Position numbers and translations under genes: made by a program. From Natronospirillum sp965602035 (GTDB taxonomy: Bacteria > Pseudomonadota > Gammaproteobacteria > Pseudomonadales > Natronospirillaceae): DNA of 64,000 bases. Shown in pieces: positions 24,635 to 32,855 of this stretch. The number at the start of each line of letters is the position of its first letter. Position 1 is the first letter of the stretch. The notes beneath the pieces are model-generated. The model did no database searches and was not told the origin of the DNA. It was given only the letters and a program-made list of their open reading frames with translations. The DNA is taken from positions 1,364,001 to 1,428,000 of the forward strand of contig OZ271919.1 in NCBI GenBank assembly GCA_965602035.1, given 5' to 3'.

Positions 24635-25880
24635 TTCTCCACATGAAGCGTATGTGTGGATATGGCTTCCCGGTGAAACCGAGCCTGTGGTTGCCGGGCG
24701 CCTGCAGCAAGAAGGCGGCACTCTTTCTTTTACCTATGGCAGAAGCTACCTGAACCGTAGAGACTCGCCTGTGGCCATTCCCATTTATGAGCCCGAGTTG
24801 CCCCTGAAGCGAGGCCTCCAATGGCCTCTGCCTGGTCTGAGCATGCCCGGAAGCATCCGCGACGCGAGCCCCGACGCCTGGGGGAGACGGGTGATCCTGA
24901 ACCGCCTTTCCAGCTCATCCGCCCGTGCGGGCATCACGGACCGGAGCGAGCTGACATTCATGCTTGAGTCCGGTTCAGACCGGATTGGGGCACTCGATTT
25001 CCAGCGCTCAGCCAGCCACTATCAACCGCGCGAATCACAACAGGCGACTCTGGAAGCGTTGCTTGAATCCGCTCGCCGCATAGATCAAGGCATACCACTG
25101 TCACCGGAGCTCGACGCCGCGCTGCTCCATGGGAGCTCCATTGGTGGTGCACGACCAAAAGCCCTGATTGAATCTGATGGTAAAAAGCACATCGCCAAAT
25201 TCTCCAGCTCCAGTGACCTGTACAACGTCGTAAAGGCTGAATTTATTGCCATGCGACTGGCCCGAATCGCCGGGTTGCACGCGGCGTCCGTTGACCTGAC
25301 CCGAGCCGCCGGCCGAGACATTCTGTTGATCGAGCGTTTCGACCGGGAGCCGGTTACCGGCGGCTGGGCGCGAAAATCGATGGTGTCTGCGCTCACCCTG
25401 CTCGAGCTCGACGAAATGATGGCGCGATACGCCAGTTATGAAGACCTTGCGGACCTGATCCGGCACCGATTTACACAGCCGGGAGAGACACTCCGTGAAC
25501 TGTTCTCGCGCATGGTATTCAATGTCCTGACTGGCAATACGGACGACCACGCCAGGAACCACGCCGCGTTCTGGGATGGCCATCAGCTGGCGCTTACACC
25601 CGCGTACGATATCTGCCCACAGGGACGCAGCGGGAATGAGGCCTCTCAGGCAATGCTGATTGCCGGTAACAATAACCTGAGCCAACTATCAACCTGCCTT
25701 GCCGCTGCGCATAATTTCCTCCTGTCGCCGGCGGAAGCGCGGGACATCTGCAACCATCTTATTCACTGTATCAAGGGTCACTGGAAGGATGTTTGTGAAG
25801 AAGCCGAGCTTCCGGATACCGAAGCCGATGCACTCCTGGGCCGGCAGTTTCTGAACCCGTTTTCGATGGTTATGGATTGA
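24624..25880 (+). CDS. hipA: HipA-family serine/threonine kinase toxin
   Basis: 418 residues. HipA N1 domain (about 10-125), Gly-rich loop GSSIGGARPKA (170-180), lysine in HIAKFSSSSD (K192), catalytic NTDDHARNHAAF (D308 region) and metal-binding LTPAYDI. HipA of E. coli phosphorylates glutamyl-tRNA synthetase and arrests growth. All kinase motifs appear intact, so the toxin is probably active. With hipB it is flanked by two direct copies of a 151-bp MITE-like element. Confidence 0.92.
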   Translation: MISDSPHEAYVWIWLPGETEPVVAGRLQQEGGTLSFTYGRSYLNRRDSPVAIPIYEPELPLKRGLQWPLPGLSMPGSIRDASPDAWGRRVILNRLSSSSARAGITDRSELTFMLESGSDRIGALDFQRSASHYQPRESQQATLEALLESARRIDQGIPLSPELDAALLHGSSIGGARPKALIESDGKKHIAKFSSSSDLYNVVKAEFIAMRLARIAGLHAASVDLTRAAGRDILLIERFDREPVTGGWARKSMVSALTLLELDEMMARYASYEDLADLIRHRFTQPGETLRELFSRMVFNVLTGNTDDHARNHAAFWDGHQLALTPAYDICPQGRSGNEASQAMLIAGNNNLSQLSTCLAAAHNFLLSPAEARDICNHLIHCIKGHWKDVCEEAELPDTEADALLGRQFLNPFSMVMD

Positions 25881-25901
25881 GGTACGGAGCGGCTGATTTT
25901 T

Positions 25902-26052
25902 GCCACTGAATCCACGGAAAGACACGGAAAGAGAGCAATAGACTCGGGCGGGCCAAAGCGAGGCGGAACTGATTTGCCTGCATTCCGAAAAGCTAAACAC
26001 GCTAACCTATTCAACAATTATTCTTCCGTGTTTTTCCGTGGATTCCGTGGCC
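25902..26052 (+). repeat. 151-bp MITE-like element (family A), copy 4, right of hipBA
   Basis: Same length and orientation as the copy at 24039-24189, with only a few differences (for example GCGAGGCGGA versus GCTAGGCGGA). It starts 21 bp after the hipA stop. Terminal inverted repeats are about 28 bp with two mismatches. Confidence 0.9.
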
Positions 26053-26161
26053 AATAGTCAGCGGACGTCGTTTTGGCATGTTTGGCCATTGTAGATCGCC
26101 GACATTGATGGTAGTTGTAGCGAAAAAGCATCCAATAACAAGACAATGCCACGGTCCTCCC

Positions 26162-27124
26162 ATGAAAAATCTTGTGTTCCTCTGCGACGGCACGGCCAAT
26201 GAGCTGGCGCCGCACCCGACGATCGGGAAGAAAAACCCGGCCACCAATGTCGGCCATCTGTATCGCCGGCTCAGCCAGTCTGCGGATCAGGTAGCGCGTT
26301 ATGAACCCGGTGTCGGTACATTTTCGGCCTTCGGGGTGAACAACGCGGGCTGGATCGGTGTCTGGATGGGCAAGCTGTTCGGTTATGGCCTGGATGAGAA
26401 TATGGCCAACGGCTACCGCTTTCTCATGGAGCATTACGAGCCGGGCGACCGCATTTTTCTGTTCGGGTTCAGCCGCGGGGCGTATGCGGTGCGGGCTCTT
26501 TCCGGCATGCTGGAAACGTGCGGATTGCTGGAACGGCGCCATGCGCACCGCCTGCGCGAAGTCGCTCAGTTGTATGCCCACAAGGACCGGCATGAGGAAG
26601 CGGCGATTTTCCGCGAGCACTTCAGCCAGGATGTGACTGTTCACTTCATGGGCGTGTGGGACACGGTGGATTCACTGGGGTACCTGTACCAGAACCGGAA
26701 GTTCTTCACCGGGGAACTCAGCCCGATTGTTACCCACGGGTACCATGCGCTGGCCATTGACGAGAAGCGGCCGAAGTTCGAACCGCTGCTGTGGGATGAA
26801 TCGCGTATACGGCCCCACCAGACCATTGTGCAGACCTGGTTCCGTGGCGCTCATGCGGATGTGGGCGGCGGCTATAAGGATCGTCGGCTGGCCGAGGTGT
26901 CACTGCAGTGGATGAGTGATCATGCGGAGCGCGAGGGCCTGGATTTGAAGCCGGGCGTGGCAGTGCCGCAGCCGCCCGACCCGAGTGCGCCGATTCATAG
27001 ACCCTGGCTGAGCTTTGGTGGGCGGATTTTGCAGTTATTGCACCTCGGGAACCGGCCGCGGGTTGTGCCGGAGGGCGCAGAATCGCGACCTTCGGTCGCT
27101 CCTACAGGTGTTGCCGAATCGTAG
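26162..27124 (+). CDS. DUF2235 alpha/beta-hydrolase (Tle1-like)
   Basis: 320 residues from ATG 26162 (MKNLVFLCDGTANELAPHPT). The nucleophile elbow is FLFGFSRGAYAVRAL (G-x-S-x-G type), with FMGVWDTVDSLG and WFRGAHADVGGGY carrying likely Asp and His. DUF2235 includes type VI secretion phospholipase effectors (Tle1) and uncharacterised hydrolases. No secretion signal or VgrG/immunity neighbour is seen, so a stand-alone hydrolase is assumed. The C-terminus runs into a REP-like sequence (SRPSVAPTGVAES), so the last codons are REP-derived. Confidence 0.8.
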   Translation: MKNLVFLCDGTANELAPHPTIGKKNPATNVGHLYRRLSQSADQVARYEPGVGTFSAFGVNNAGWIGVWMGKLFGYGLDENMANGYRFLMEHYEPGDRIFLFGFSRGAYAVRALSGMLETCGLLERRHAHRLREVAQLYAHKDRHEEAAIFREHFSQDVTVHFMGVWDTVDSLGYLYQNRKFFTGELSPIVTHGYHALAIDEKRPKFEPLLWDESRIRPHQTIVQTWFRGAHADVGGGYKDRRLAEVSLQWMSDHAEREGLDLKPGVAVPQPPDPSAPIHRPWLSFGGRILQLLHLGNRPRVVPEGAESRPSVAPTGVAES

Positions 27125-27187
27125 GAGCGCCGTTACACGGCGTACGAAACGTCACGATTTGACGTAGAAGGGATTTCAAACACGATT

Positions 27188-28576
27188 ATGGACATTCTCC
27201 ACCACGGTGCCACCCGGGGCGTGACCGGTTCCTGCCATGAGTTGGCGGTTACTGACGGCGAACGACAGCGCGGGCTGCTGATCGATTGCGGGCTGTTCCA
27301 GGGCGATGATACCGGGAATTCGGCGCATGCCGGCAACCTGACCATCAACTTTCCCATTTCCCACCTCGAAGCGCTGGTGGTTACTCACGTGCACATCGAC
27401 CACGTGGGGCGCATTCCCTACCTGCTGGCTGCCGGGTTCGGTGGCCCTATTCTGTGTTCAGAGCCCTCTGCTCTGCTGCTGCCGGCGATGCTGGAGGACG
27501 CGGTGAAGATCGGGTTCACCCGGAACCGCCAGTTGATCGAACGCTTTCTCGATGAGCTGCAATCCCGGTTGGTGCCGATTCCCTATAACCACTGGCATAC
27601 GGTGTGGGCGTCTGACGAATCTCAGGTAGCCATTCGGCTGCAGCGGGCCGGGCATATACTGGGCTCGGCCTATGTGGAATGCGAGGTGCGCGAAGGCAGC
27701 CGGAGCCGGCGCGTTGTGTTCAGCGGGGATCTCGGTGCACCGGAGGCACCACTACTGCCGGAGCCTGTTTCAACGGAACGGGCGGACACGCTGGTGATCG
27801 AGAGTACCTATGGCGACCGGGACCATGAGTCCAGGGCGGACCGCCTCCACCGGTTGAAGGCGGTTCTGGAACATGCGCTGGAAGACGGGGGCACGGTGTT
27901 GATTCCGGCCTTTGCGATCGGCCGGACGCAGGACATTCTGTATGAGCTGGAGGCCATTATTGCCGAGGCCGAGAGCGCTGGGAAGGTATCCGGCACGGAC
28001 TGGCAGCATCTGGATATTGTGGTGGACTCGCCGCTGGCCGCGGATTTCACCCAGCTTTACGAGCGGCTGAAGCCCTTCTGGGATGAGGAAGCCACCGAGC
28101 GTGTTCGAGCCGGCCGGGACCCACTGAGTTTCGAGCAGTTGACGGTCGTGAGTGACCACAAACAGCATGAGCAGATGGTGCGGTTGCTGGCGCGGACGCA
28201 TCGCCCGGCGGTGGTGTTGGCCGGTTCCGGTATGTGCACCGGCGGGCGCGTGGTGAACTATCTGAAAGCCCTGCTGGAAGACGCCCGCAACGATGTGCTG
28301 TTTGTCGGGTATCAGGCGGCGGGCACCACGGGCCGGGAGCTGCTGAACGCGCGCGGACAGCCCGGTCGGCGTGTGGCCATAGACGGCACGGATTACCCGG
28401 TACATGCGCAGATACACCAGTTGGGTGGCTATTCCGCGCACGCGGGGCGCAGTGATTTGCTGCGGTTTGTGCAGGGCATTCCGACACCGCCGGAGGAAAT
28501 CCGCATCGTGCACGGAGATCCGGTGGCCAAGGCGTGTTTGCAGAAGGCGTTGGGGCCGGCGGCGTGGATTCCGTAG
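27188..28576 (+). CDS. Metallo-beta-lactamase/beta-CASP RNase-like protein
   Basis: 462 residues. MBL core with VVTHVHIDHVGRIPYLLAAG (HxHxDH) and FSGDLG, the beta-CASP domain (about 200-350: VIESTYGDRDH, then IPAFAIGRTQDILYELE and GSGMCTGGRVVNYL) and the C-terminal RMMBL motif IHQLGGYSAHAGRSDL. Zinc-dependent endo/exoribonucleases of the CPSF-73/YSH1-like group have this order. It begins only 63 bp after the DUF2235 gene, with a REP between. The RNA substrate is unknown. Confidence 0.88.
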   Translation: MDILHHGATRGVTGSCHELAVTDGERQRGLLIDCGLFQGDDTGNSAHAGNLTINFPISHLEALVVTHVHIDHVGRIPYLLAAGFGGPILCSEPSALLLPAMLEDAVKIGFTRNRQLIERFLDELQSRLVPIPYNHWHTVWASDESQVAIRLQRAGHILGSAYVECEVREGSRSRRVVFSGDLGAPEAPLLPEPVSTERADTLVIESTYGDRDHESRADRLHRLKAVLEHALEDGGTVLIPAFAIGRTQDILYELEAIIAEAESAGKVSGTDWQHLDIVVDSPLAADFTQLYERLKPFWDEEATERVRAGRDPLSFEQLTVVSDHKQHEQMVRLLARTHRPAVVLAGSGMCTGGRVVNYLKALLEDARNDVLFVGYQAAGTTGRELLNARGQPGRRVAIDGTDYPVHAQIHQLGGYSAHAGRSDLLRFVQGIPTPPEEIRIVHGDPVAKACLQKALGPAAWIP

Positions 28577-28690
28577 GAGCTGTCCAAGGCTGCGATTCCA
28601 CGGTGGCCGTCTTCAGGCCTGAATCGCGGCATCCCGCCGCTCCCAAGGGGCCGGGCAATTTGTAGGAGCGACCGGAGGTCGCGATTCAGC
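28572..28690. repeat. REP units between beta-CASP gene and vapC
   Basis: GTAGGAGCTGTCCAAGGCTG, a GGCATCCCGCCGCTCC unit and GTAGGAGCGACCGGAGGTCG lie between the convergent genes. Confidence 0.7.
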
Positions 28691-28693
28691 ATC

Positions 28694-29080
28694 CTACACG
28701 CGCCGGATCGGCCCGGGATAACGAGCAACCGTCTCGTCAGTTGTCAGGAGCAGGAAACCTTCGGATTCGGCCTGTGCCACCAGAATTCGGTCAAACGGAT
28801 CTTTGTGCAGGTCCGGCAGATGCGATACGGCCAACGTATGCTGCGTGGTGATGGCCAATTCCAGATAGCCGTTTTCGACCAGCCCTCTGCGCAGAATATG
28901 CGGCTCGACATAAAAATCCGGGCGATTGAGCCCGTTCTTGATAACCACTTCCCACAAACTGGCGGCACTGAAGTAGAGTTTGTTTTCCGTGTCACTGATC
29001 AGCTCAATGGCTTCCTCAGAGAGCCGGTTGGGCTGTGATGCGGCCCATAACAGAATGTGGGTATCCAACAACAGGTTCAC
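28694..29080 (-). CDS. VapC-like PIN-domain toxin
   Basis: About 128 residues from GTG 29080 (VNLLLDTHILLWAASQPNRL). PIN-domain acidic residues are in LLLDTH, LWEVVIK and KDPFDRILVAQAESEG, ending LLTTDETVARY. It is a probable site-specific ribonuclease of a type II toxin-antitoxin system. The GTG start lies one base after the antitoxin stop (TGATGTG), so translation is coupled. Confidence 0.88.
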   Translation of the reverse strand: MNLLLDTHILLWAASQPNRLSEEAIELISDTENKLYFSAASLWEVVIKNGLNRPDFYVEPHILRRGLVENGYLELAITTQHTLAVSHLPDLHKDPFDRILVAQAESEGFLLLTTDETVARYPGPIRRV

Positions 29081-29081
29081 A

Positions 29082-29321
29082 TCAGCCCCCAAACAAGCTG
29101 ACTATTTCATCCTGACCCATCTGATCGAAATCATCGGGCACGGTAAATTGGCCCTGCATGAACCCCAGGCGTTTTTGCCGGCTGTATACCGGTGCATCAA
29201 TCGATGTCATTCGAGCAATTGGCTTGCCGGCCTTGGCTATAACAAACACTTCTCCTTTCTCTGCCCGGGCAACCAGTTGCGACAAACGGGTCTTGGCATC
29301 GTGAATATTGACCGATTCCAT
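29082..29321 (-). CDS. Phd/YefM-family antitoxin
   Basis: 79 residues: MESVNIHDAKTRLSQLVARA, EKGEVFVIAKAGKPIARM, the Phd/YefM DNA-binding fold, with a C-terminal toxin-binding tail (PDDFDQMGQDEIVSLFGG). First gene of the pair with the PIN toxin. The upstream AT-rich region (29338-29362) carries repeated TTTAGTC/CTTAGTC half-sites that could be the operator. Confidence 0.9.
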   Translation of the reverse strand: MESVNIHDAKTRLSQLVARAEKGEVFVIAKAGKPIARMTSIDAPVYSRQKRLGFMQGQFTVPDDFDQMGQDEIVSLFGG

Positions 29322-29505
29322 GGGCTTGCTCCAATTTTAGTTTAGTCAACAAAGCTTAGTCTTATTGATGAATGAGTACAATACCTTTTTAACCGAGAGC
29401 AATTACCGAATGCACTGCCTGAAGGTGCAGACTGAATCCATGTCTTGCCGGGCGCAGCAGCTCATGCAATGATCGCAATGAACAGGTTCGACAGGGAGAA
29501 CTCAC

Positions 29506-30072
29506 ATGAACCGCCGCTCGATAACACTTTCAGGAACGATTGCTGCCGCCATTGTGCTGGCGGGCTGTGCCGGCACCCCGGATGAAGACCAGGCCGGCGG
29601 GCCGCCGTCCTGGGTGCTGAGCCCGCAGGTGGACAATGGCCTCGCTGCCACTGGCTGCACACCGGCCGTCGGCAACCTCAGCCTCGAGCGCACCAGGGCG
29701 AACGCGCTGGCGAGACAGGAACTGGCAAGCTCCATAAGCGTGCAGGTGCAGTCGCTCACGGAAGACTATCAACGCCAGATCACCACTGAGCAGGATGGTA
29801 TTTCCACCGGCGGTAATTTTGAAGTGGTATCGCGCCAGATTGTCGACCAGGAACTCATCGGATCACAGGCCGTTACTGCCGACTACGTCACCCTCGACGG
29901 GCAGCGCAATTTCTGCTCCATGGTTACCGTAAACGAAGAAACGGTCGACAACATTCTTCAGCTCACCGCCCAGGCCGCCGACATCAACCCCGAAGACTTT
30001 ACCACCTCACAACTGCGTGAGCAGTACATGAGCCAGGAAGCCCTCAACCGGTTGGACGAGGCCGTGGAATAG
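29506..30072 (+). CDS. LPP20-family lipoprotein (possible FlgP-like)
   Basis: 188 residues with a lipoprotein signal: basic N-terminus, hydrophobic IAAAIVLAGC, lipobox Cys21. The mature part contains the LPP20-like segment SLERTRANALARQELASSIS and a second half of VTADYVTLDGQRNFCSMVTV. LPP20/FlgP proteins stabilise the outer-membrane flagellar ring in Vibrio and Campylobacter. Being convergent with flgH, a flagellar role is plausible but rests on context. A clear GGGAG ribosome site precedes the ATG. Confidence 0.7.
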   Translation: MNRRSITLSGTIAAAIVLAGCAGTPDEDQAGGPPSWVLSPQVDNGLAATGCTPAVGNLSLERTRANALARQELASSISVQVQSLTEDYQRQITTEQDGISTGGNFEVVSRQIVDQELIGSQAVTADYVTLDGQRNFCSMVTVNEETVDNILQLTAQAADINPEDFTTSQLREQYMSQEALNRLDEAVE

Positions 30073-30151
30073 GCACGGAAACCGGCCAACGCTGAATCGT
30101 TCAGTCACGACCCACAGGATCGACCGTCGGTTTGCGATTGTAAGGCGTTCA

Positions 30152-30850
30152 TCAGAACGGGAACCAGGCGCTGTTCAGAGCGCGGGTGAGCCAGCCCTGC
30201 CGGGTGTTCTCGGCGAGTTCGCCGGTGCCGCTGTAGGCGATGCGGGCGTCGGCGAGTTTGCTGGACATAACCGTGTTGTCGAGGTTGATGTCCTGCGGCC
30301 GGATCAGGCCGGAGACACGCAGAAATTCTTCGCCGCGGGTCAGGGTAATCCATTTTTCACCGCGTACGCGCAGCACCCCGTTGGGCAGTACTTCGGAGAT
30401 GGTGACGGTAATGGAGCCCTGCAGGCTGTTGCTCTGGTTGGCGGCGCCACTGCCCGCGAAGCTGCGGTCACCATTGACGCCGGCTGACAGGGGGTTTCCC
30501 AGAACCCGAAGCTGGTTGCCACCGAGTGTGGGGGCCTGAAGGTCCACATCGGTCTGGCGGCTGGTGTTGGCCTGGGTGGATTTCTGGGCCACGGTGCGTT
30601 CTTCGAGCATGACGGTAATGACATCCCCTACCCGATAGCCGCTGCGGTCGCCGTACATGGAAGAGGCGTAGCTGGCGGCGAAGACGCTGCCGTTGGTCGG
30701 TTCCGGTGTGGCCATGGCTTCGACCGGTACCGGGGCGAAGTCGGCCTCATCGGGGCGTTCCTCGAACCGGATTTCCTGGCCGGTGGTGCTGCAGCCGGCA
30801 AGCGCAACTGCGGCAATGGCGGCGGTGGTGAGTGTGAGCAGGCGGTTCAT
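30152..30850 (-). CDS. flgH: Flagellar L-ring lipoprotein FlgH
   Basis: 232 residues from ATG 30850; a Shine-Dalgarno GAGG precedes it. Signal peptide with lipobox ALAGC (Cys20). FlgH signatures include SSMYGDRSGYRVGDVITVML, the Ser/Gly-rich middle, GSITVTISEVLPNGVLRVRG and SGLIRPQDINLDNTV, ending AWFPF. It forms the outer-membrane L ring. FlgI and FlgJ, normally next, are not here: flgH is the last gene before a convergent lipoprotein. Confidence 0.95.
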   Translation of the reverse strand: MNRLLTLTTAAIAAVALAGCSTTGQEIRFEERPDEADFAPVPVEAMATPEPTNGSVFAASYASSMYGDRSGYRVGDVITVMLEERTVAQKSTQANTSRQTDVDLQAPTLGGNQLRVLGNPLSAGVNGDRSFAGSGAANQSNSLQGSITVTISEVLPNGVLRVRGEKWITLTRGEEFLRVSGLIRPQDINLDNTVMSSKLADARIAYSGTGELAENTRQGWLTRALNSAWFPF

Positions 30851-30885
30851 GGTTTCACCTCGTTTCAATAATTCCCTGCAGGCTT

Positions 30886-31045
30886 TGGCTTTGCCTCCAT
30901 GCGCGTCCGAGGACGCAGCCTACAATCAGTCATGCGCGTCCAAGACCGCGGCCTACAACCAGTCTCCCGTAGGCTGTGAGCTTGCTCACGCATCGTTCCG
31001 TGGCTTGGCCGTTATGCGCGTGCAAGCACGCAGCCTACAGCGCAC
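30886..31045. repeat. REP-like repeat family E between flgG and flgH
   Basis: Four units of the type GTAGGCTGCGTCC-n-GGACGCGCATG (some inverted, one as TAGGCTGTGAGCTTGCTCAC). The same family occurs at about 38730-38862 between flgD and flgC. They separate genes that are usually adjacent. Confidence 0.75.
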
Positions 31046-31048
31046 CTA

Positions 31049-31834
31049 TTACATATTCTGGGTTATGGCGCCGAGCATCTGGTCGGCGGTGCTGACCACT
31101 TTCGAGTTCATTTCATAGGCGCGCTGGGTGGAGATCATGTCGACCATTTCTTCCACAATGGCGACGTTGGATTTCTCCAGTGCCCCCTGAACAATGGCTC
31201 CGAAGCCATCCAGTGCCGGTACACCCTGCTGGGGTGCGCCGGAGGCCGCCGTTTCCAGGAACAGGTTGTTGCCGATGGCTTCAAGGCCCGCGGGGTTGAT
31301 GAAGTCGACGACTTCGATCTGGCCGATTTCCTGCTGTTCCTGATCACCGGCGAATTGGGCAGTGACGATACCGTCTTCACCAATGGTCACGGTTTTGGCC
31401 TGCTCGGGTACGATCAGACCCGGGTCCAGGGCGTAGCCACTGGCGGTGACCACTTCGCCATCGGCGTTGATGTGGAAGGTGCCGTCACGGGTGTAGGCGA
31501 CATCGCCATCGGGTGTGAGAATGGGGAAGAAACCACGGCCGTTGATGGCGAGGTCCAGCGGGTTTTCGGTGATTTCCATATCGCCCTGGCTGAATTCTTT
31601 CTGGGTGCCCACCACGCGAACACCGGTACCGAGCTGCAGACCGGACGGCAGCTGGGCGTTTTCCGCCTGCTGGCCGCCGGGCTGACGCTGTATCTGGTAG
31701 ATGAGGTCCTGGAACACGGCACGGTCTTTCTTGAAGCCGGTGGTGTTCACGTTGGACAGGTTATTCGAAATGGTGGACAGGTTTTTGTCCTGTGCTTCGA
31801 GCCCTGTTTTGCTGACCCAGAGTGCTTTCATCAT
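31049..31834 (-). CDS. flgG: Flagellar distal rod protein FlgG
   Basis: 261 residues, the normal FlgG length. N-terminal rod signature LSTISNNLSNVNTTGFKKDR, central NPLDLAINGRGFF, and C-terminal D0 helix NVAIVEEMVDMISTQRAYEM. It begins 14 bp after flgF and follows the usual order. It completes the distal rod, on which the L and P rings assemble. Confidence 0.97.
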   Translation of the reverse strand: MMKALWVSKTGLEAQDKNLSTISNNLSNVNTTGFKKDRAVFQDLIYQIQRQPGGQQAENAQLPSGLQLGTGVRVVGTQKEFSQGDMEITENPLDLAINGRGFFPILTPDGDVAYTRDGTFHINADGEVVTASGYALDPGLIVPEQAKTVTIGEDGIVTAQFAGDQEQQEIGQIEVVDFINPAGLEAIGNNLFLETAASGAPQQGVPALDGFGAIVQGALEKSNVAIVEEMVDMISTQRAYEMNSKVVSTADQMLGAITQNM

Positions 31835-31848
31835 GGCGGGGGTCCCCC

Positions 31849-32592
31849 TTAGCTAATTCTCAGCAGCGAGGCGGATGACTGTGACATCTCCTCGGCGCTC
31901 TTCATCATTTTCATCTGCATTTCGAACTGGCGGCTGAGCGACAGGATGCCGATCATTTCCTGCACGGGGCTGACGTTGGAGCCTTCGCGGTAGCCGGAGA
32001 CCATGTTCACCAGCGGGTCGGCCGGTAATACTTCCTCCCCCTCACGCGGGCGGAACAGGCCGTCAGTGCCCTTCTCCATGTTCTGCAGGTCCGGGTTCAC
32101 AAGTTTGAGCTGGTCGATAATGGCAATTTCTTCGGCCCCGGCGCCCAGCGGCCGAATGGTTATGGTGCCGTCTTCGCCGAAGGAAATGCGTTCAAAGTCG
32201 GGCAGCACCAGTGGCCCGCCCTGCCCCACGATCTGGTTGCCGTCGCCGTTCACCACAGCACCATCGGCCTGGACCATGAGGTCACCGCGGCGGGTGTAGG
32301 CTTCGTTGCCTTCGTCGTCGATGACGGAGAAGAAGCCGTCGCCGGCAATGGCGACATCGAGATCACGCTCGGTGGAGACCAGGGCGCCGTCATTGAAGTC
32401 GGTGGCCGGGCGTTCCGTCATGGCGTAGGCCCGTGACGGGTAGAATTCGCCGAAAACCGGCATGGCGCGCGCCTGCGCCCAGTCGGCCTTGAAGCCGGTG
32501 GTGTTGGCGTTGGCCAGGTTGTTGGTGTGCGAGGTCTGCGCCAGGGTGTTCTGTTTGGCGCCGGACATCGCGATGTAGAGTGCTCGATCCAT
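31849..32592 (-). CDS. flgF: Flagellar proximal rod protein FlgF
   Basis: 247 residues from ATG 32592 (MDRALYIAMSGAKQNTLAQT). Has NNLANANTTGFKADWAQAR, DLDVAIAGDGFFSVIDDEG and the terminal helix LSLSRQFEMQMKMMKSAEEM. The open frame extends far upstream but through REP and terminator sequence, so the family start is used. A sigma-54-type promoter sits 42 bp upstream, so flgFG(H) can be transcribed independently of flgBCDE. Confidence 0.96.
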   Translation of the reverse strand: MDRALYIAMSGAKQNTLAQTSHTNNLANANTTGFKADWAQARAMPVFGEFYPSRAYAMTERPATDFNDGALVSTERDLDVAIAGDGFFSVIDDEGNEAYTRRGDLMVQADGAVVNGDGNQIVGQGGPLVLPDFERISFGEDGTITIRPLGAGAEEIAIIDQLKLVNPDLQNMEKGTDGLFRPREGEEVLPADPLVNMVSGYREGSNVSPVQEMIGILSLSRQFEMQMKMMKSAEEMSQSSASLLRIS

Positions 32593-32633
32593 GATCTTAA
32601 CGCCTCTGGTTATCTGTGCTCTGTTTGAGGTAA

Positions 32634-32649
32634 TGCGAAAGGCGTGCCA
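32634..32649 (-). promoter_or_regulatory. Sigma-54 promoter of flgF
   Basis: Minus-strand TGGCACGCCTTTCGCA matches the sigma-54 consensus TGGCACG-N4-TTGCA with a single difference and keeps the essential GG and GC at the right spacing. It lies 42 bp before the flgF ATG. Confidence 0.8.
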
Positions 32650-32730
32650 GATTAGGAATCGCAGACTTCGGCAGCTCCTACGGGGCACGATTGTAGGAGC
32701 GTGCGGAGCGCGCGATATGAAACGGTCGAT

Positions 32731-32755
32731 AAAAAAAGCCGCCCCGGAGGGCGGC
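32731..32755 (-). terminator. Rho-independent terminator after flgE
   Basis: Minus strand GCCGCCCTCCGGGGCGGC followed by seven T's, about 100 bp after the flgE stop. A second GCCGCC/GGCGGC palindrome lies just upstream. It ends the flgBCDE transcript before flgF. Confidence 0.85.
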
Positions 32756-32855
32756 GTGGGGGTGTTGCCGCCACGGAGGGCGGCAAGGGGCGGCAAACCG
32801 GCAAAGGCGGAGCGGCGCCGGTTTGCCTTGCGGAAGCGTTACTCAGACGCGGTCA

